From Bacteroidota bacterium (GTDB lineage: Bacteria; Bacteroidota; Bacteroidia; Flavobacteriales_D; Crocinitomicaceae): DNA of 13,350 bases. The stretch spans positions 1 to 13,350 of the forward strand of contig VGMK01000040.1 in NCBI GenBank assembly GCA_016866375.1, read 5' to 3'. Position numbers and translations under genes: made by a program. Under the pieces are notes generated by a model. It had not been told where the DNA came from and ran no database searches. It saw only the letters and a program-made list of their open reading frames with translations. Positions 1-6,424 of this stretch are shown in pieces (position 1 is the first letter of the stretch; every line of letters begins with the position of its first letter).

Positions 1-146
1 GAACAAAAGAAACGGAAGCCAAAATCAAGGAAGAAACTCAAGCCACTATTCGTTGTATTACACTGGATCAAGAAGCCGAAAATGGAGCTTGTATGGTAAC
101 AGGTAAACCTTCAACTGGTCGCGTGATATTCGCTAAAGCTTACTGA
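1..146 (+). CDS. proS: Prolyl-tRNA synthetase, C-terminal end (partial)
   Basis: Only the last 48 codons are inside the window, reading in the frame that starts at base 3 and stopping at TGA 144-146. The visible tail contains KIKEETQATIRC, then a GACMVTGKPS stretch and the ending RVIFAKAY. This is the characteristic zinc-domain-like C-terminus of the archaeal/eukaryal-type (short, ProS type 3) prolyl-tRNA synthetase, which charges tRNA-Pro with proline in the cytoplasm and is the form usual in Bacteroidota. The catalytic and anticodon-binding domains lie upstream of the window. The trmN6 gene begins 1 to 7 bases after the stop, so the two are probably co-transcribed. Identification rests on the tail alone, but that tail is distinctive. 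Confidence 0.85.
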   Translation, partial: TKETEAKIKEETQATIRCITLDQEAENGACMVTGKPSTGRVIFAKAY

Positions 147-153
147 TTTGTCC

Positions 154-855
154 GTGTTTAAATTCAAGTGTTTCTCCATTCATCAAGAAAATTCTGCATT
201 AAAGGTAGGCACTGACAGTATGTTATTAGGCAGTCTGATTAACGCTGATTCACCAAGTCATATTCTTGACATAGGGACTGGCTGTGGCGTTTTGTCACTG
301 ATGATGGCGCAGCGCTTTTCAAGTGCTAAGGTCTACGGTTTGGAAATAGATGCTGATTCATGTAAGGACGCACAATTAAATTTTGAGAATTCCGCCTGGT
401 CGGATCGTCTTGAACTTATTCATCATGATTTTTTCAATTTCAGCAGTGCGGTTAAATTTGATTTGATTATCAGTAATCCGCCGTATCATTTTGAAGAAGT
501 AAGAAGCGAAAATTCACGTATGAATACGGCGAAACGATGGTCCAAATTTGAGTTTCAACAGTTTTATTCAACGTGTGCTGAGTTATCGCATCCCCAGTCA
601 GATCTTTATCTCATCGTACCTTATTTATGGCACGAGGAACATTTGTCGATCGCAAATTCGGTTGCTTGGCAAGCACATCAGAAAATCATTATTCATGGCA
701 ACAGTGACAAACAAAATTCTCGCGTCGTGATTAATTTTAAACGCCATGGTACAGACGATTGTATGGTTTCAGAAATAACGATACGAAATATAGACGGAGC
801 ATATTCAGAGGAATACAAAACACTCACCAAGAATTTTCACGGAGTTAACATCTAG
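154..855 (+). CDS. trmN6: tRNA1(Val) (adenine(37)-N6)-methyltransferase
   Basis: A class I SAM-dependent methyltransferase of the YfiC/TrmN6 family, which places N6-methyl on A37 next to the anticodon of tRNA1(Val). Visible signatures are the N-terminal FKFKCFSIHQ followed by KVGTDSMLLG, typical of this family; SAM-binding motif I ILDIGTGCG near residue 40; an acidic motif II (YGLEID) near 63; and the catalytic NPPY motif near 108-111 that flips and methylates adenine. Length (about 233 residues) is normal. The start is uncertain: GTG at 154 gives the usual MFKFK beginning, while TTG at 148 would add two residues; no ATG is available. It follows proS almost without a gap, making a translation-related pair. 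Its TAG stop is one base from the stop of the converging peptidase gene and there is no terminator hairpin between them. Confidence 0.88.
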   Translation: MFKFKCFSIHQENSALKVGTDSMLLGSLINADSPSHILDIGTGCGVLSLMMAQRFSSAKVYGLEIDADSCKDAQLNFENSAWSDRLELIHHDFFNFSSAVKFDLIISNPPYHFEEVRSENSRMNTAKRWSKFEFQQFYSTCAELSHPQSDLYLIVPYLWHEEHLSIANSVAWQAHQKIIIHGNSDKQNSRVVINFKRHGTDDCMVSEITIRNIDGAYSEEYKTLTKNFHGVNI

Positions 856-856
856 C

Positions 857-1786
857 TTACATGCTAATCAAGGTTAAATAGATTCCGTTGATAACCTTTG
901 CCATCATTGGGATATTTAAGGTTTCCATGGTGTCGCTTTCTTGATGATAATTTTTGTTTCTATAAAATGACGTGTCTGTAATCATAAGGGCGTCGAAACC
1001 AAAGTTCCAATAATTCAAATGATCTGAAAAATCAATTCCCGTTAAAGATTGAGGAGCAGTAAACTTTTTTGTTGTTATCTGTTTAGTTTTCTTGTAAGCT
1101 TTACAAAATTGTTTAACGAAACTTCCATGCGATGATTTTCTTACCAAGGTTATGAAATTGCCACGACTTCCGTATTTTAATTTCAGTAGGGAAATAGGGT
1201 AGTCTTGTGAATTTTTTTCTTCGGAGAAATACCCAATCATTTCAACGGAAATCATCCCTATTACCGGGATTTGGTTGTTTTTTAAGTATTGTGCATGAAC
1301 ATAACTTCCCATGGATTTAGTCCTGAAAAACGGTGGTTCTTCCAAGCTGTAGGCAACCAAATCCAAACGAAAAGGCAATTTTGAATTTTTCAATAAGCGA
1401 GCAAGTTCAAGTAAACCAGCAACTCCACTGGCATTGTCGTCGGCACCTTCTTGATTACCACAAACGTCATAATGAGCACCAATAATCACTCGTTGGGTGT
1501 GGTCAGTTCCGAAAGAACAAATGACATTTTTGTACTCGTTTTTATTAACGTTAAATAATTGATAATCTACACTATCCGAATGTTTCGAAAATTCAGAAAA
1601 AATGTACGATGCTGTTTCATTCAACTGATTCACATTCATAAAATGCCGGTATTCAGCAGTTTTTGTGAGCTTAATTAAATGTGTATTTATTTGTGTAGTA
1701 TCTGATGCGGATTGTGCAAAATGGGTTGATTCCGTTAATAAAAAGCAAATTGAGTAAAAAATAATACACTTCAAACTTCTTTTCAT
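857..1786 (-). CDS. Secreted M28-family zinc peptidase (aminopeptidase-like)
   Basis: A 309-residue exported metallopeptidase of the M28 family, whose members use two zinc ions to remove N-terminal residues from peptides. Residues 1 to about 24 form a signal peptide: basic MKRSLK, a hydrophobic core, and a plausible cut near AQSAS. The metal and catalytic residues can be followed in order: His105 in GAHYD, Asp116/117 in GADDNASG, the catalytic and zinc-binding Glu149-Glu150 in SLEEPP, Glu182 in VEMIGY (the place of the usual Asp/Glu ligand), and His281 in NYHQESDT near the end. All five ligand positions are present, so it should be active. It probably works in the periplasm or outside the cell in peptide scavenging. 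No type IX C-terminal sorting domain is visible. It starts at ATG and is a single-gene unit with a promoter-like box 15 bases upstream. The substrate cannot be told from sequence. Confidence 0.85.
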   Translation of the reverse strand: MKRSLKCIIFYSICFLLTESTHFAQSASDTTQINTHLIKLTKTAEYRHFMNVNQLNETASYIFSEFSKHSDSVDYQLFNVNKNEYKNVICSFGTDHTQRVIIGAHYDVCGNQEGADDNASGVAGLLELARLLKNSKLPFRLDLVAYSLEEPPFFRTKSMGSYVHAQYLKNNQIPVIGMISVEMIGYFSEEKNSQDYPISLLKLKYGSRGNFITLVRKSSHGSFVKQFCKAYKKTKQITTKKFTAPQSLTGIDFSDHLNYWNFGFDALMITDTSFYRNKNYHQESDTMETLNIPMMAKVINGIYLTLISM

Positions 1787-1800
1787 TCTAATGATTTATT

Positions 1801-1808
1801 CAAAATTA
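1801..1808 (-). promoter_or_regulatory. Promoter -7 box of the M28 peptidase gene
   Basis: On the minus strand these bases read TAATTTTG, a full match to the Bacteroidota -7 consensus TAnnTTTG. It sits 15 bases before the ATG at 1786, which implies a very short leader. No good TTTG -33 partner is visible upstream, so the call is tentative. Confidence 0.35.
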
Positions 1809-1908
1809 GTTATTCTGGGAATTCATTAAGCTTCTCTTAAGGGGAGTGATGCTAAAATTTTCCGGGCAGCGGAATTAGGAGCAATTAATTCTTATCATTT
1901 TGAAATAT

Positions 1909-1939
1909 TTTGTATAACTAAAATAAATCATTAAATTAG
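1909..1939 (+). promoter_or_regulatory. Promoter of the small lipoprotein gene
   Basis: TTTG at 1909-1912 and TAAATTAG at 1932-1939, separated by 19 bases, resemble the Bacteroidota -33 (TTTG) and -7 (TAnnTTTG) elements with one mismatch in the second. The predicted start of transcription near 1946 leaves about 16 untranslated bases. The gene stands alone between divergent and convergent neighbours, so it needs its own promoter. Confidence 0.45.
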
Positions 1940-1961
1940 CACAAATTTTAAAATTTATATT

Positions 1962-2174
1962 ATGAAAAAGGTATTATTAAGTGCTGTGGCTATCGCAGCT
2001 TTAACATTGTCATCTTGCGGGAAGTCAGCTTGTGATTGTAAAAAGGAGGGTGAGGACTTAATCAAAAAAATGGCGTCTGATCCATCGAAAGCAGAAGATT
2101 TGAAGAAAGAAGCTGAGGCTTTAGAAGAAGATTGTAAAGATTACAAAGAGGAAGATTACAAAGACTGTAAGTAA
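1962..2174 (+). CDS. Small Cys-containing lipoprotein, function unknown
   Basis: A 70-residue protein with a clear lipoprotein signal: MKK, a hydrophobic core, and the lipobox LSSC with the acylated cysteine at residue 19. The mature part is only 52 residues, strongly charged (runs of Lys and Glu), likely helical, and has four more cysteines: Cys24 and Cys26 as a CxC pair, and Cys58 and Cys69 near the end in EEDCKDYKEEDYKDCK. These could form two disulfides tying the ends of a helical hairpin, or bind metal; neither is proven. The residues after Cys19 (Gly-Lys-Ser) lack the acidic run of a Bacteroidota surface-export signal, so a periplasm-facing location is more likely. It has its own promoter-like boxes and a strong terminator, which suggests a short, abundant mRNA. 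Similar small lipoproteins are common in Flavobacteriia, but I know no function for them. Confidence 0.72.
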   Translation: MKKVLLSAVAIAALTLSSCGKSACDCKKEGEDLIKKMASDPSKAEDLKKEAEALEEDCKDYKEEDYKDCK

Positions 2175-2196
2175 TTTACATTCATTTAATGGAAAT

Positions 2197-2220
2197 AGCC
2201 GATTTTAATCGGCTTTTTTT
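2197..2220 (+). terminator. Intrinsic terminator after the small lipoprotein gene
   Basis: AGCCGAT at 2197-2203 pairs perfectly with ATCGGCT at 2208-2214 around a TTTA loop, followed directly by seven T. This is a textbook Rho-independent terminator, 22 bases after the lipoprotein stop. The minus strand lacks a T run after the stem, so it acts on the plus strand only and probably does not end porQ transcription. Confidence 0.88.
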
Positions 2221-2265
2221 ATTTTGTGAATTTTTAAGTTTATTTTAGAAATTAAAAAGATTTTG

Positions 2266-3321
2266 TTAATTCAGCAGCTTTATTTCATTACTCTTTTTCG
2301 GATTTTTGAAAGAAGTGGAAAGTGAAAAGTTATGAAAACTTGCTGCTTTTGAATAAACCGTAAATCCATAATTGAATTCAAATTTTTTCAAGAGTAAGCC
2401 AAAACCAAGAGAAAATCCTGCCATTCCCGGGCGTAAATCCACCATTAGTTCACTTCTCCTGTGATAATCAAATGCACCACGTATATGAAAACGCTTACTT
2501 GCTAATAATTCAACTTGTACGACCACGTGATGTCCAATTTTCTCAATGAAATTTGGTTTGTCCACTGGGATTGTATCACCTGTTAAAACATCAATTTCGG
2601 GTTGTAAGTTAGGGTCAATGTACATGTTGTTCCATCGATTTAATTCATTTAATAGTAAAGAAAAGCGAAAGGGCGCATGTTTAAGTTTATATGAAACTGC
2701 GGCCTGAACATTTAAGGGTAATAAATCATTGGAGGTGTTGGTGTAATCTTTGAATTTTACGCCGATATTTCGCGCTAACAAAGAAGCACTGAGCAATTTT
2801 GCTTTGTTGGTAAAATAAGCACCAAAGGAACTACTCATGCCAAAAGCGTAATAATTTTCAATATATGATCCCAAGAAGTTACTCTTTATGCCGATGGACA
2901 TGTACGGATTGATTTCCTTTGAAATTGCTAAACCTAACGAATAATCCAAGGCACTAAATTCCCCCAATTCATTTCCCGCTTCATCACGTTCCGTAAATTC
3001 GCCAAAGGCACTGTAAGCGATGATAGGTGCGATCGCTACTTGCTTTAACTTGAAGGCATAAGCCAATATTCCTTGATTGACTCCCCCAGGATGCATTACC
3101 GTGGATGTAAGAATTTTCCCATTGTCCGCCTGCTCTAGTAAGGCAGGATTTACAATGGCATTTGATAGGTCACTTGTTTTCACCGCGATCAGAGCATGCC
3201 CCGTACCGGTTGATTTCGCGGGAAGTAAAGAAGTTAAGGAAGTAAAGGCATTATTGCCGTAATATTGCGCCCTGCCGTCGAAAAAAGAGACAAATAAAAA
3301 GATAAGAGAGAAATATTTCAC
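2266..3321 (-). CDS. porQ: Type IX secretion system protein PorQ
   Basis: A 351-residue predicted outer-membrane beta-barrel protein. PorQ belongs to the type IX secretion system of Bacteroidota and in the known systems is part of the attachment complex that anchors secreted proteins to surface lipopolysaccharide. The start gives a signal peptide (MKYFSLIFLFVSFF, likely cut after the Ala of GRAQ). The family pattern follows: FTSLTSLLPAKSTGTGHALIA near residue 26, an NPALL motif near 58, repeated amphipathic strands with aromatic and Gly residues, and the diagnostic HAPFRFSLLLNELNRWN near 215. Like other PorQ genes it lies apart from the remaining secretion genes. The start is GTG at 3321-3319; in-frame TAA lies two codons upstream, so no longer start is possible. 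An ATG shifted by two bases overlaps it (see findings). Its presence predicts that the organism exports proteins by this route. Confidence 0.82.
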   Translation of the reverse strand: MKYFSLIFLFVSFFDGRAQYYGNNAFTSLTSLLPAKSTGTGHALIAVKTSDLSNAIVNPALLEQADNGKILTSTVMHPGGVNQGILAYAFKLKQVAIAPIIAYSAFGEFTERDEAGNELGEFSALDYSLGLAISKEINPYMSIGIKSNFLGSYIENYYAFGMSSSFGAYFTNKAKLLSASLLARNIGVKFKDYTNTSNDLLPLNVQAAVSYKLKHAPFRFSLLLNELNRWNNMYIDPNLQPEIDVLTGDTIPVDKPNFIEKIGHHVVVQVELLASKRFHIRGAFDYHRRSELMVDLRPGMAGFSLGFGLLLKKFEFNYGFTVYSKAASFHNFSLSTSFKNPKKSNEIKLLN

Positions 3322-3338
3322 ATGTTATAAACGCAAAT

Positions 3339-3346
3339 CAAAGCTA
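3339..3346 (-). promoter_or_regulatory. Promoter -7 box of porQ
   Basis: The minus strand reads TAGCTTTG here, an exact match to TAnnTTTG, 18 bases before the GTG start. A TTG on the minus strand at 3362-3360 is the nearest -33 candidate, but its 13-base spacing is too short. Tentative. Confidence 0.35.
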
Positions 3347-3384
3347 AAAATTATTTTTTCAATATTTAATATATAAAAAAACGT

Positions 3385-3392
3385 TATATTTA
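3385..3392 (+). promoter_or_regulatory. Possible -7 box of the unknown-protein/sigma operon
   Basis: TATATTTA differs from TAnnTTTG at one base and lies 37 bases before the ATG at 3429, in the short gap between porQ and the divergent operon. No TTTG partner is seen upstream. If real, a weak housekeeping promoter or an alternative-sigma promoter is equally possible. Confidence 0.25.
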
Positions 3393-3428
3393 GACAAAAG
3401 AAGCGTTTTTGTTAAAAAAATTAAGCCT

Positions 3429-4040
3429 ATGCAAAATTATACCCATAACATTCTTTTACTAGGAAATCACGCTGCACTCCATACGGATGTCTTTTTAGAA
3501 AATTCAAATCAACATAAAATCATTCAATTGAAATTCGAGACTTGTGATTTATTTGATGACTTTTCAGCCAATAAATTGTGGATAGACAAGGTTTCATTCG
3601 AAACAAAACACGAGTATACCATTGAAGGCTTGATAGTTGCGTTGAAAGCGATCGACGCGAAGAAAATTCTAACGGATGTTACACTTATTGTTGGAGATCC
3701 CAGCGAGTTATTATACCAAGCCTACTTATTTTACATACTAAATGAGAATCCCAACGATTTCTTAGGAAGCACCTTTGAATATAACAATTCGGAGACGCTT
3801 AATTTATTCCTTTACCCCGTGGGAATGCCTGCTCAAGATGTTAGAAAAGAACTTTCTAACCTCATGTATTGCCTCAAAAAACATGAGATGCCAACCTATT
3901 TAATTCGTAAAGAAGAAAAAGACCTTGACGCTCTTTTTAAGTTATTATTACACAGTCTTACGTTTATGTCTATAATTGAATTGGAGGATCAAATCAAAGG
4001 CATTGAGCACCTGGTTTCACCCAGATTAAGTACATATTAG
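3429..4040 (+). CDS. Unrecognised 203-residue protein paired with a sigma factor
   Basis: I do not recognise this protein. It starts at ATG, shows no signal peptide or membrane segment, and so should be cytoplasmic. The N-terminus HNILLLGNHAALH looks like a first beta strand and turn. A second strand-turn unit, VTLIVGDPSELLYQAYLFYIL, starts near residue 84 and suggests an alpha/beta fold. The last third is helical, with SLTFMSIIELEDQIKGIEHL near residue 175. It does not show the HxxxCxxC zinc motif of soluble anti-sigma factors, nor the membrane segment of the FecR type. The sigma factor gene begins 3 bases after its stop, so the two are almost certainly translated from one mRNA. By context it may be a partner, inhibitor or signal-input protein of that sigma factor; this is inference only. 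Codon use and base composition look like the neighbours. Confidence 0.75.
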   Translation: MQNYTHNILLLGNHAALHTDVFLENSNQHKIIQLKFETCDLFDDFSANKLWIDKVSFETKHEYTIEGLIVALKAIDAKKILTDVTLIVGDPSELLYQAYLFYILNENPNDFLGSTFEYNNSETLNLFLYPVGMPAQDVRKELSNLMYCLKKHEMPTYLIRKEEKDLDALFKLLLHSLTFMSIIELEDQIKGIEHLVSPRLSTY

Positions 4041-4043
4041 TAT

Positions 4044-4628
4044 ATGGATAGTAGGATTCAAAAGGTCATTTTCGAGGAATGTTTGAATCGCTACAACAAG
4101 TTATTTTTTAAATTAATCATCGATAAATTTCCAAATAGGGAGGATGCTAAAGACATTTACCAGGAATTTTGCATTCATCTTTTTTCTAAAATAGGGTCTT
4201 TACATCATGAAAAATCTGACTTATTTGATACAAAGTCTTGGCTTTCTACGGTTGTTAATAATTTCTGTATCTCTGTTCTCAGAAAACGAAATGGGAAGCG
4301 TCAGGTTGTCTTTGTAAACGAAGCAAAAACAACGCTGATACGTGCAAATTACTCTGAAGGCAGTGAATCTTTTGAGGCAAACATAGATAGAGAGGAGAAA
4401 ATCCCAATTCAACGTGCAATTGACGAGGCGCTGAGGGTACTAGACAGGCGAGACATATTAATTTTGAAAATGAAATATTATTATGGCAAGCCTTCTAATT
4501 ACATTGGAAAGAAAATGAATGAGGCACACGTTGATGTTTATATTGGACGATTGAAAGAGCGGCTTAAGAAAAAAACGGGGATTAAAAACCTTGAAGAGTT
4601 TTTAGCTCGTTATAATATTGACATTTAA
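4044..4628 (+). CDS. ECF-type RNA polymerase sigma factor
   Basis: A 194-residue sigma-70-family protein with only regions 2 and 4, the layout of extracytoplasmic-function (group 4) sigma factors. Region 2 spans about residues 12-82: EDAKDIYQEFCIHLF is the core-binding 2.2 helix and FDTKSWLSTVVNNFCISVLRKR carries the Trp and basic residues of 2.3-2.4, which melt and read the -10 element. Region 4 spans about 124-178: ALRVLDRRDILILKMKYYYG, then an HTH-like KPSNYIGKKMNEAHVDVYIGRLKERL that is more diverged than usual. It should redirect RNA polymerase to a small regulon. The upstream gene is not a recognisable anti-sigma factor, which is uncommon. The TAA stop overlaps the stop codon of the converging glsB gene. 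Confidence 0.85.
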   Translation: MDSRIQKVIFEECLNRYNKLFFKLIIDKFPNREDAKDIYQEFCIHLFSKIGSLHHEKSDLFDTKSWLSTVVNNFCISVLRKRNGKRQVVFVNEAKTTLIRANYSEGSESFEANIDREEKIPIQRAIDEALRVLDRRDILILKMKYYYGKPSNYIGKKMNEAHVDVYIGRLKERLKKKTGIKNLEEFLARYNIDI

Positions 4629-5539
4629 AAATTTAAATAACGCTCCTTTTTCTCCTCATAAATATCATTGATTGTTACGAGTATTCCCGTTTCTTCCACA
4701 TTTCCAAACTCCGGATTGACTGCCGTTCCGAATGTCATCATCGTTGGAGATAAGCTCATGTAAATATTGAATAGAGGCGGCACAAATTCACCATGCTCTC
4801 TTACAAAACTATTAAGCTCCTTGAATGCTTCATTGAAGGGAAGGTTCTCTATTTTTTTTCGATATATGGATACGTCCTCATTTATTTGTAGGGGGAAGAA
4901 AGGAGCCAATAGGTTTTCAGTATCAGGAAAAAAGGTATGCATGAAAGTAAGTAAAAAGTTTCGCGACGATTTATCGAAGTCCGGATACATCGTCACTTTT
5001 CCGAAAAAATAGCGAATTTCGGGATTAAACTTAACGAGGGCTCCAAGACCGTCCCATATATTATCCAGTGCAAAAAGACCTTTTTTTGGGTTTACTGTTG
5101 GTTGATAATTGGGTTGTATCCAGCTCCTACCGAGTTCAATGGTGTATGGAAGATAATTTTCAATGAAAGCCGATGAGAAATTAAAATAATGTGTCGTTGA
5201 GAGGTTAATTTGTCCGTTAAAATCAATGGCATCCTTACATTTAATAAAGCGATAACCTCCAATTATTTCCTCTTCTTCGGGCGACCAAACGATCAATTGT
5301 TGGTAACAAACTTCACTTAAATCATATTCGTCAAGGTCAATCTCCTTGCCTGTGCCTCCGCCGGAAGCCCGGAAAGTAATTTCACGTAAGCGACCAATTT
5401 CTCGCACTGTATTTGGTGCATTATGAGCGTCAAGGATATAGATTTCATTTTCTCCTTTGCGTGTTTTTCTGATGAATTTATCTGACGTTAACTCAGCTTT
5501 CAGAGCTGACTTAGCGACGGGATGAATTAGCATTTTCAT
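4625..5539 (-). CDS. glsB: GlsB-like N-acyltransferase for amino-acid lipids (GNAT/hemolysin family)
   Basis: A 304-residue GNAT-fold acyltransferase of the OlsB/GlsB type. In Bacteroides, GlsB attaches a 3-hydroxy fatty acid to the amino group of glycine, the first step to glycine (and serine-dipeptide) lipids of the membrane; OlsB does the same with ornithine. Recognisable parts are NEIYILDAHNAPNTVREIGRLRE (residues about 31-53), GGGTGKEIDLDEYD (60-73), the core strand EIIGGYRFI (91-99) and TIELGRSWIQPNYQP (133-147). I chose ATG 5539, which shares ATGA with the stop of the acyltransferase gene upstream; ATG 5533 is an alternative, and a GTG at 5578 would add 13 unrelated-looking residues. 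The overlap implies translational coupling. The amino acid acylated (Gly, Ser, Orn, Lys) cannot be told from sequence. Confidence 0.75.
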   Translation of the reverse strand: MKMLIHPVAKSALKAELTSDKFIRKTRKGENEIYILDAHNAPNTVREIGRLREITFRASGGGTGKEIDLDEYDLSEVCYQQLIVWSPEEEEIIGGYRFIKCKDAIDFNGQINLSTTHYFNFSSAFIENYLPYTIELGRSWIQPNYQPTVNPKKGLFALDNIWDGLGALVKFNPEIRYFFGKVTMYPDFDKSSRNFLLTFMHTFFPDTENLLAPFFPLQINEDVSIYRKKIENLPFNEAFKELNSFVREHGEFVPPLFNIYMSLSPTMMTFGTAVNPEFGNVEETGILVTINDIYEEKKERYLNF

Positions 5540-6357
5540 TCTTGATTCTTGAATTCGTGAACATGCTTCCTGAACCACTCCGCCGCTTGAACATCATTCA
5601 GCGAACTATCAATATCCTTTCCGTAAATAGGTTTACCAATGGTAAAAGTTATGGTTCTATTTCTCTGTTTAAATAATTCGTCGGACAAATACAACATTTC
5701 AATATTGGTTTTAAGACCTATGAATTTTCTAAAATTAGATAATCGATAAAAGAAGTTAGATAGTTCACCAGCTATATATACTGGTACAATAGGTCGATTA
5801 AATTCTCTTCCGTATTGAATAAACGTCTTTTTCCATACAAGGTCGGAAACTACTCCTTTGGTTTTTCGCGAAACCATTCCCGCTGGAAAAATACAAACCA
5901 TATGGTCAGAGTCAAAAATGTTTCTTATTTGCTCACGAACTTGAGGTATGTTTTTACCGTGTTTATTGACCCCAACAAATAAGTTTTTTAAACTATCGAT
6001 ATTCATCAGCAAGTCATTGACTATAAATCGAATATCCTTGCGTTTTTCCTTTATTCCAGCAACAAATGCCACCGCATCCATACCCCCTAAAGGATGATTC
6101 ATCGCGACAATTGCTGGACCAGATTCTGGAAGGTTCTCCATTCCTTTTATAACCACCTTCATATTTAGGTAATCAACTACTCTTTGGCAAAATTCAGCAT
6201 CAACCAAATGACTGTTGTCGTCCATAAGTTTATTTAATTCATCTTCGTGCAATATCCTCTTGAGATAACTCAAAATAAATCTGGGCATCCATCTAAGTAA
6301 TTTTGGATTTTTACTTTTAATTAAGCCATGAACATCTACGACCTTCTTTTTAACCAC
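5536..6357 (-). CDS. glsA: GlsA-like O-acyltransferase (PlsC/1-acylglycerol-phosphate acyltransferase family)
   Basis: A 273-residue lysophospholipid-type acyltransferase. With its partner it should make membrane aminolipids: GlsB/OlsB forms the N-acyl amino acid, and GlsA/OlsA adds the second fatty acid to the hydroxyl of the first. Motifs are the catalytic block AMNHPLGGMD (His88 to Asp94), FIVNDLL near 111, IFPAGMVSRK near 156-165 in place of FPEGTRS, and RPIVPVYIAGELSNFFYRL near 188. The His-to-Asp spacing is five residues rather than the usual four of HX4D; to my memory this occurs in the hemolysin-like branch of the family. No long membrane helix is obvious, so it is probably a peripheral membrane enzyme. 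GTG at 6357 is the only start that keeps the N-terminal VDVHGLIKSKNPKL block, because TAA lies two codons upstream. Confidence 0.75.
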   Translation of the reverse strand: MVKKKVVDVHGLIKSKNPKLLRWMPRFILSYLKRILHEDELNKLMDDNSHLVDAEFCQRVVDYLNMKVVIKGMENLPESGPAIVAMNHPLGGMDAVAFVAGIKEKRKDIRFIVNDLLMNIDSLKNLFVGVNKHGKNIPQVREQIRNIFDSDHMVCIFPAGMVSRKTKGVVSDLVWKKTFIQYGREFNRPIVPVYIAGELSNFFYRLSNFRKFIGLKTNIEMLYLSDELFKQRNRTITFTIGKPIYGKDIDSSLNDVQAAEWFRKHVHEFKNQE

Positions 6358-6394
6358 GACTTAAAATTATAATTTTTTGATACCCTACTTGAAA

Positions 6395-6414
6395 TGGAAA
6401 ATTACTTTTTTCCA
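6395..6414. repeat. AT-rich inverted repeat between glsA and the MBL gene
   Basis: TGGAAAA at 6395-6401 pairs perfectly with TTTTCCA at 6408-6414 around a six-base loop. It lies 11 bases beyond the 3' end of the phosphodiesterase gene and 38 bases before glsA. Neither strand has a proper T run after it, so it is a weak terminator candidate at best, or an attenuating or mRNA-protecting stem. Confidence 0.3.
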
Positions 6415-6424
6415 CACTCCATTT

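Noticed and set aside
3429..4040. Anti-sigma factor identity for the unknown protein
   Set aside because: No HxxxCxxC zinc motif, no membrane helix and no FecR-like region. Only its position supports the idea, so it was left as unknown.
5536..5578. GTG start at 5578 for glsB, giving a 43-base overlap with glsA
   Set aside because: The added N-terminal residues do not look like the family, while ATG at 5539 forms the common ATGA overlap and gives a normal start.
6395..6414. Intrinsic terminator after the MBL gene
   Set aside because: The stem is only seven pairs, five of them A-T, and has no T run after it on the minus strand; listed only as an inverted repeat.
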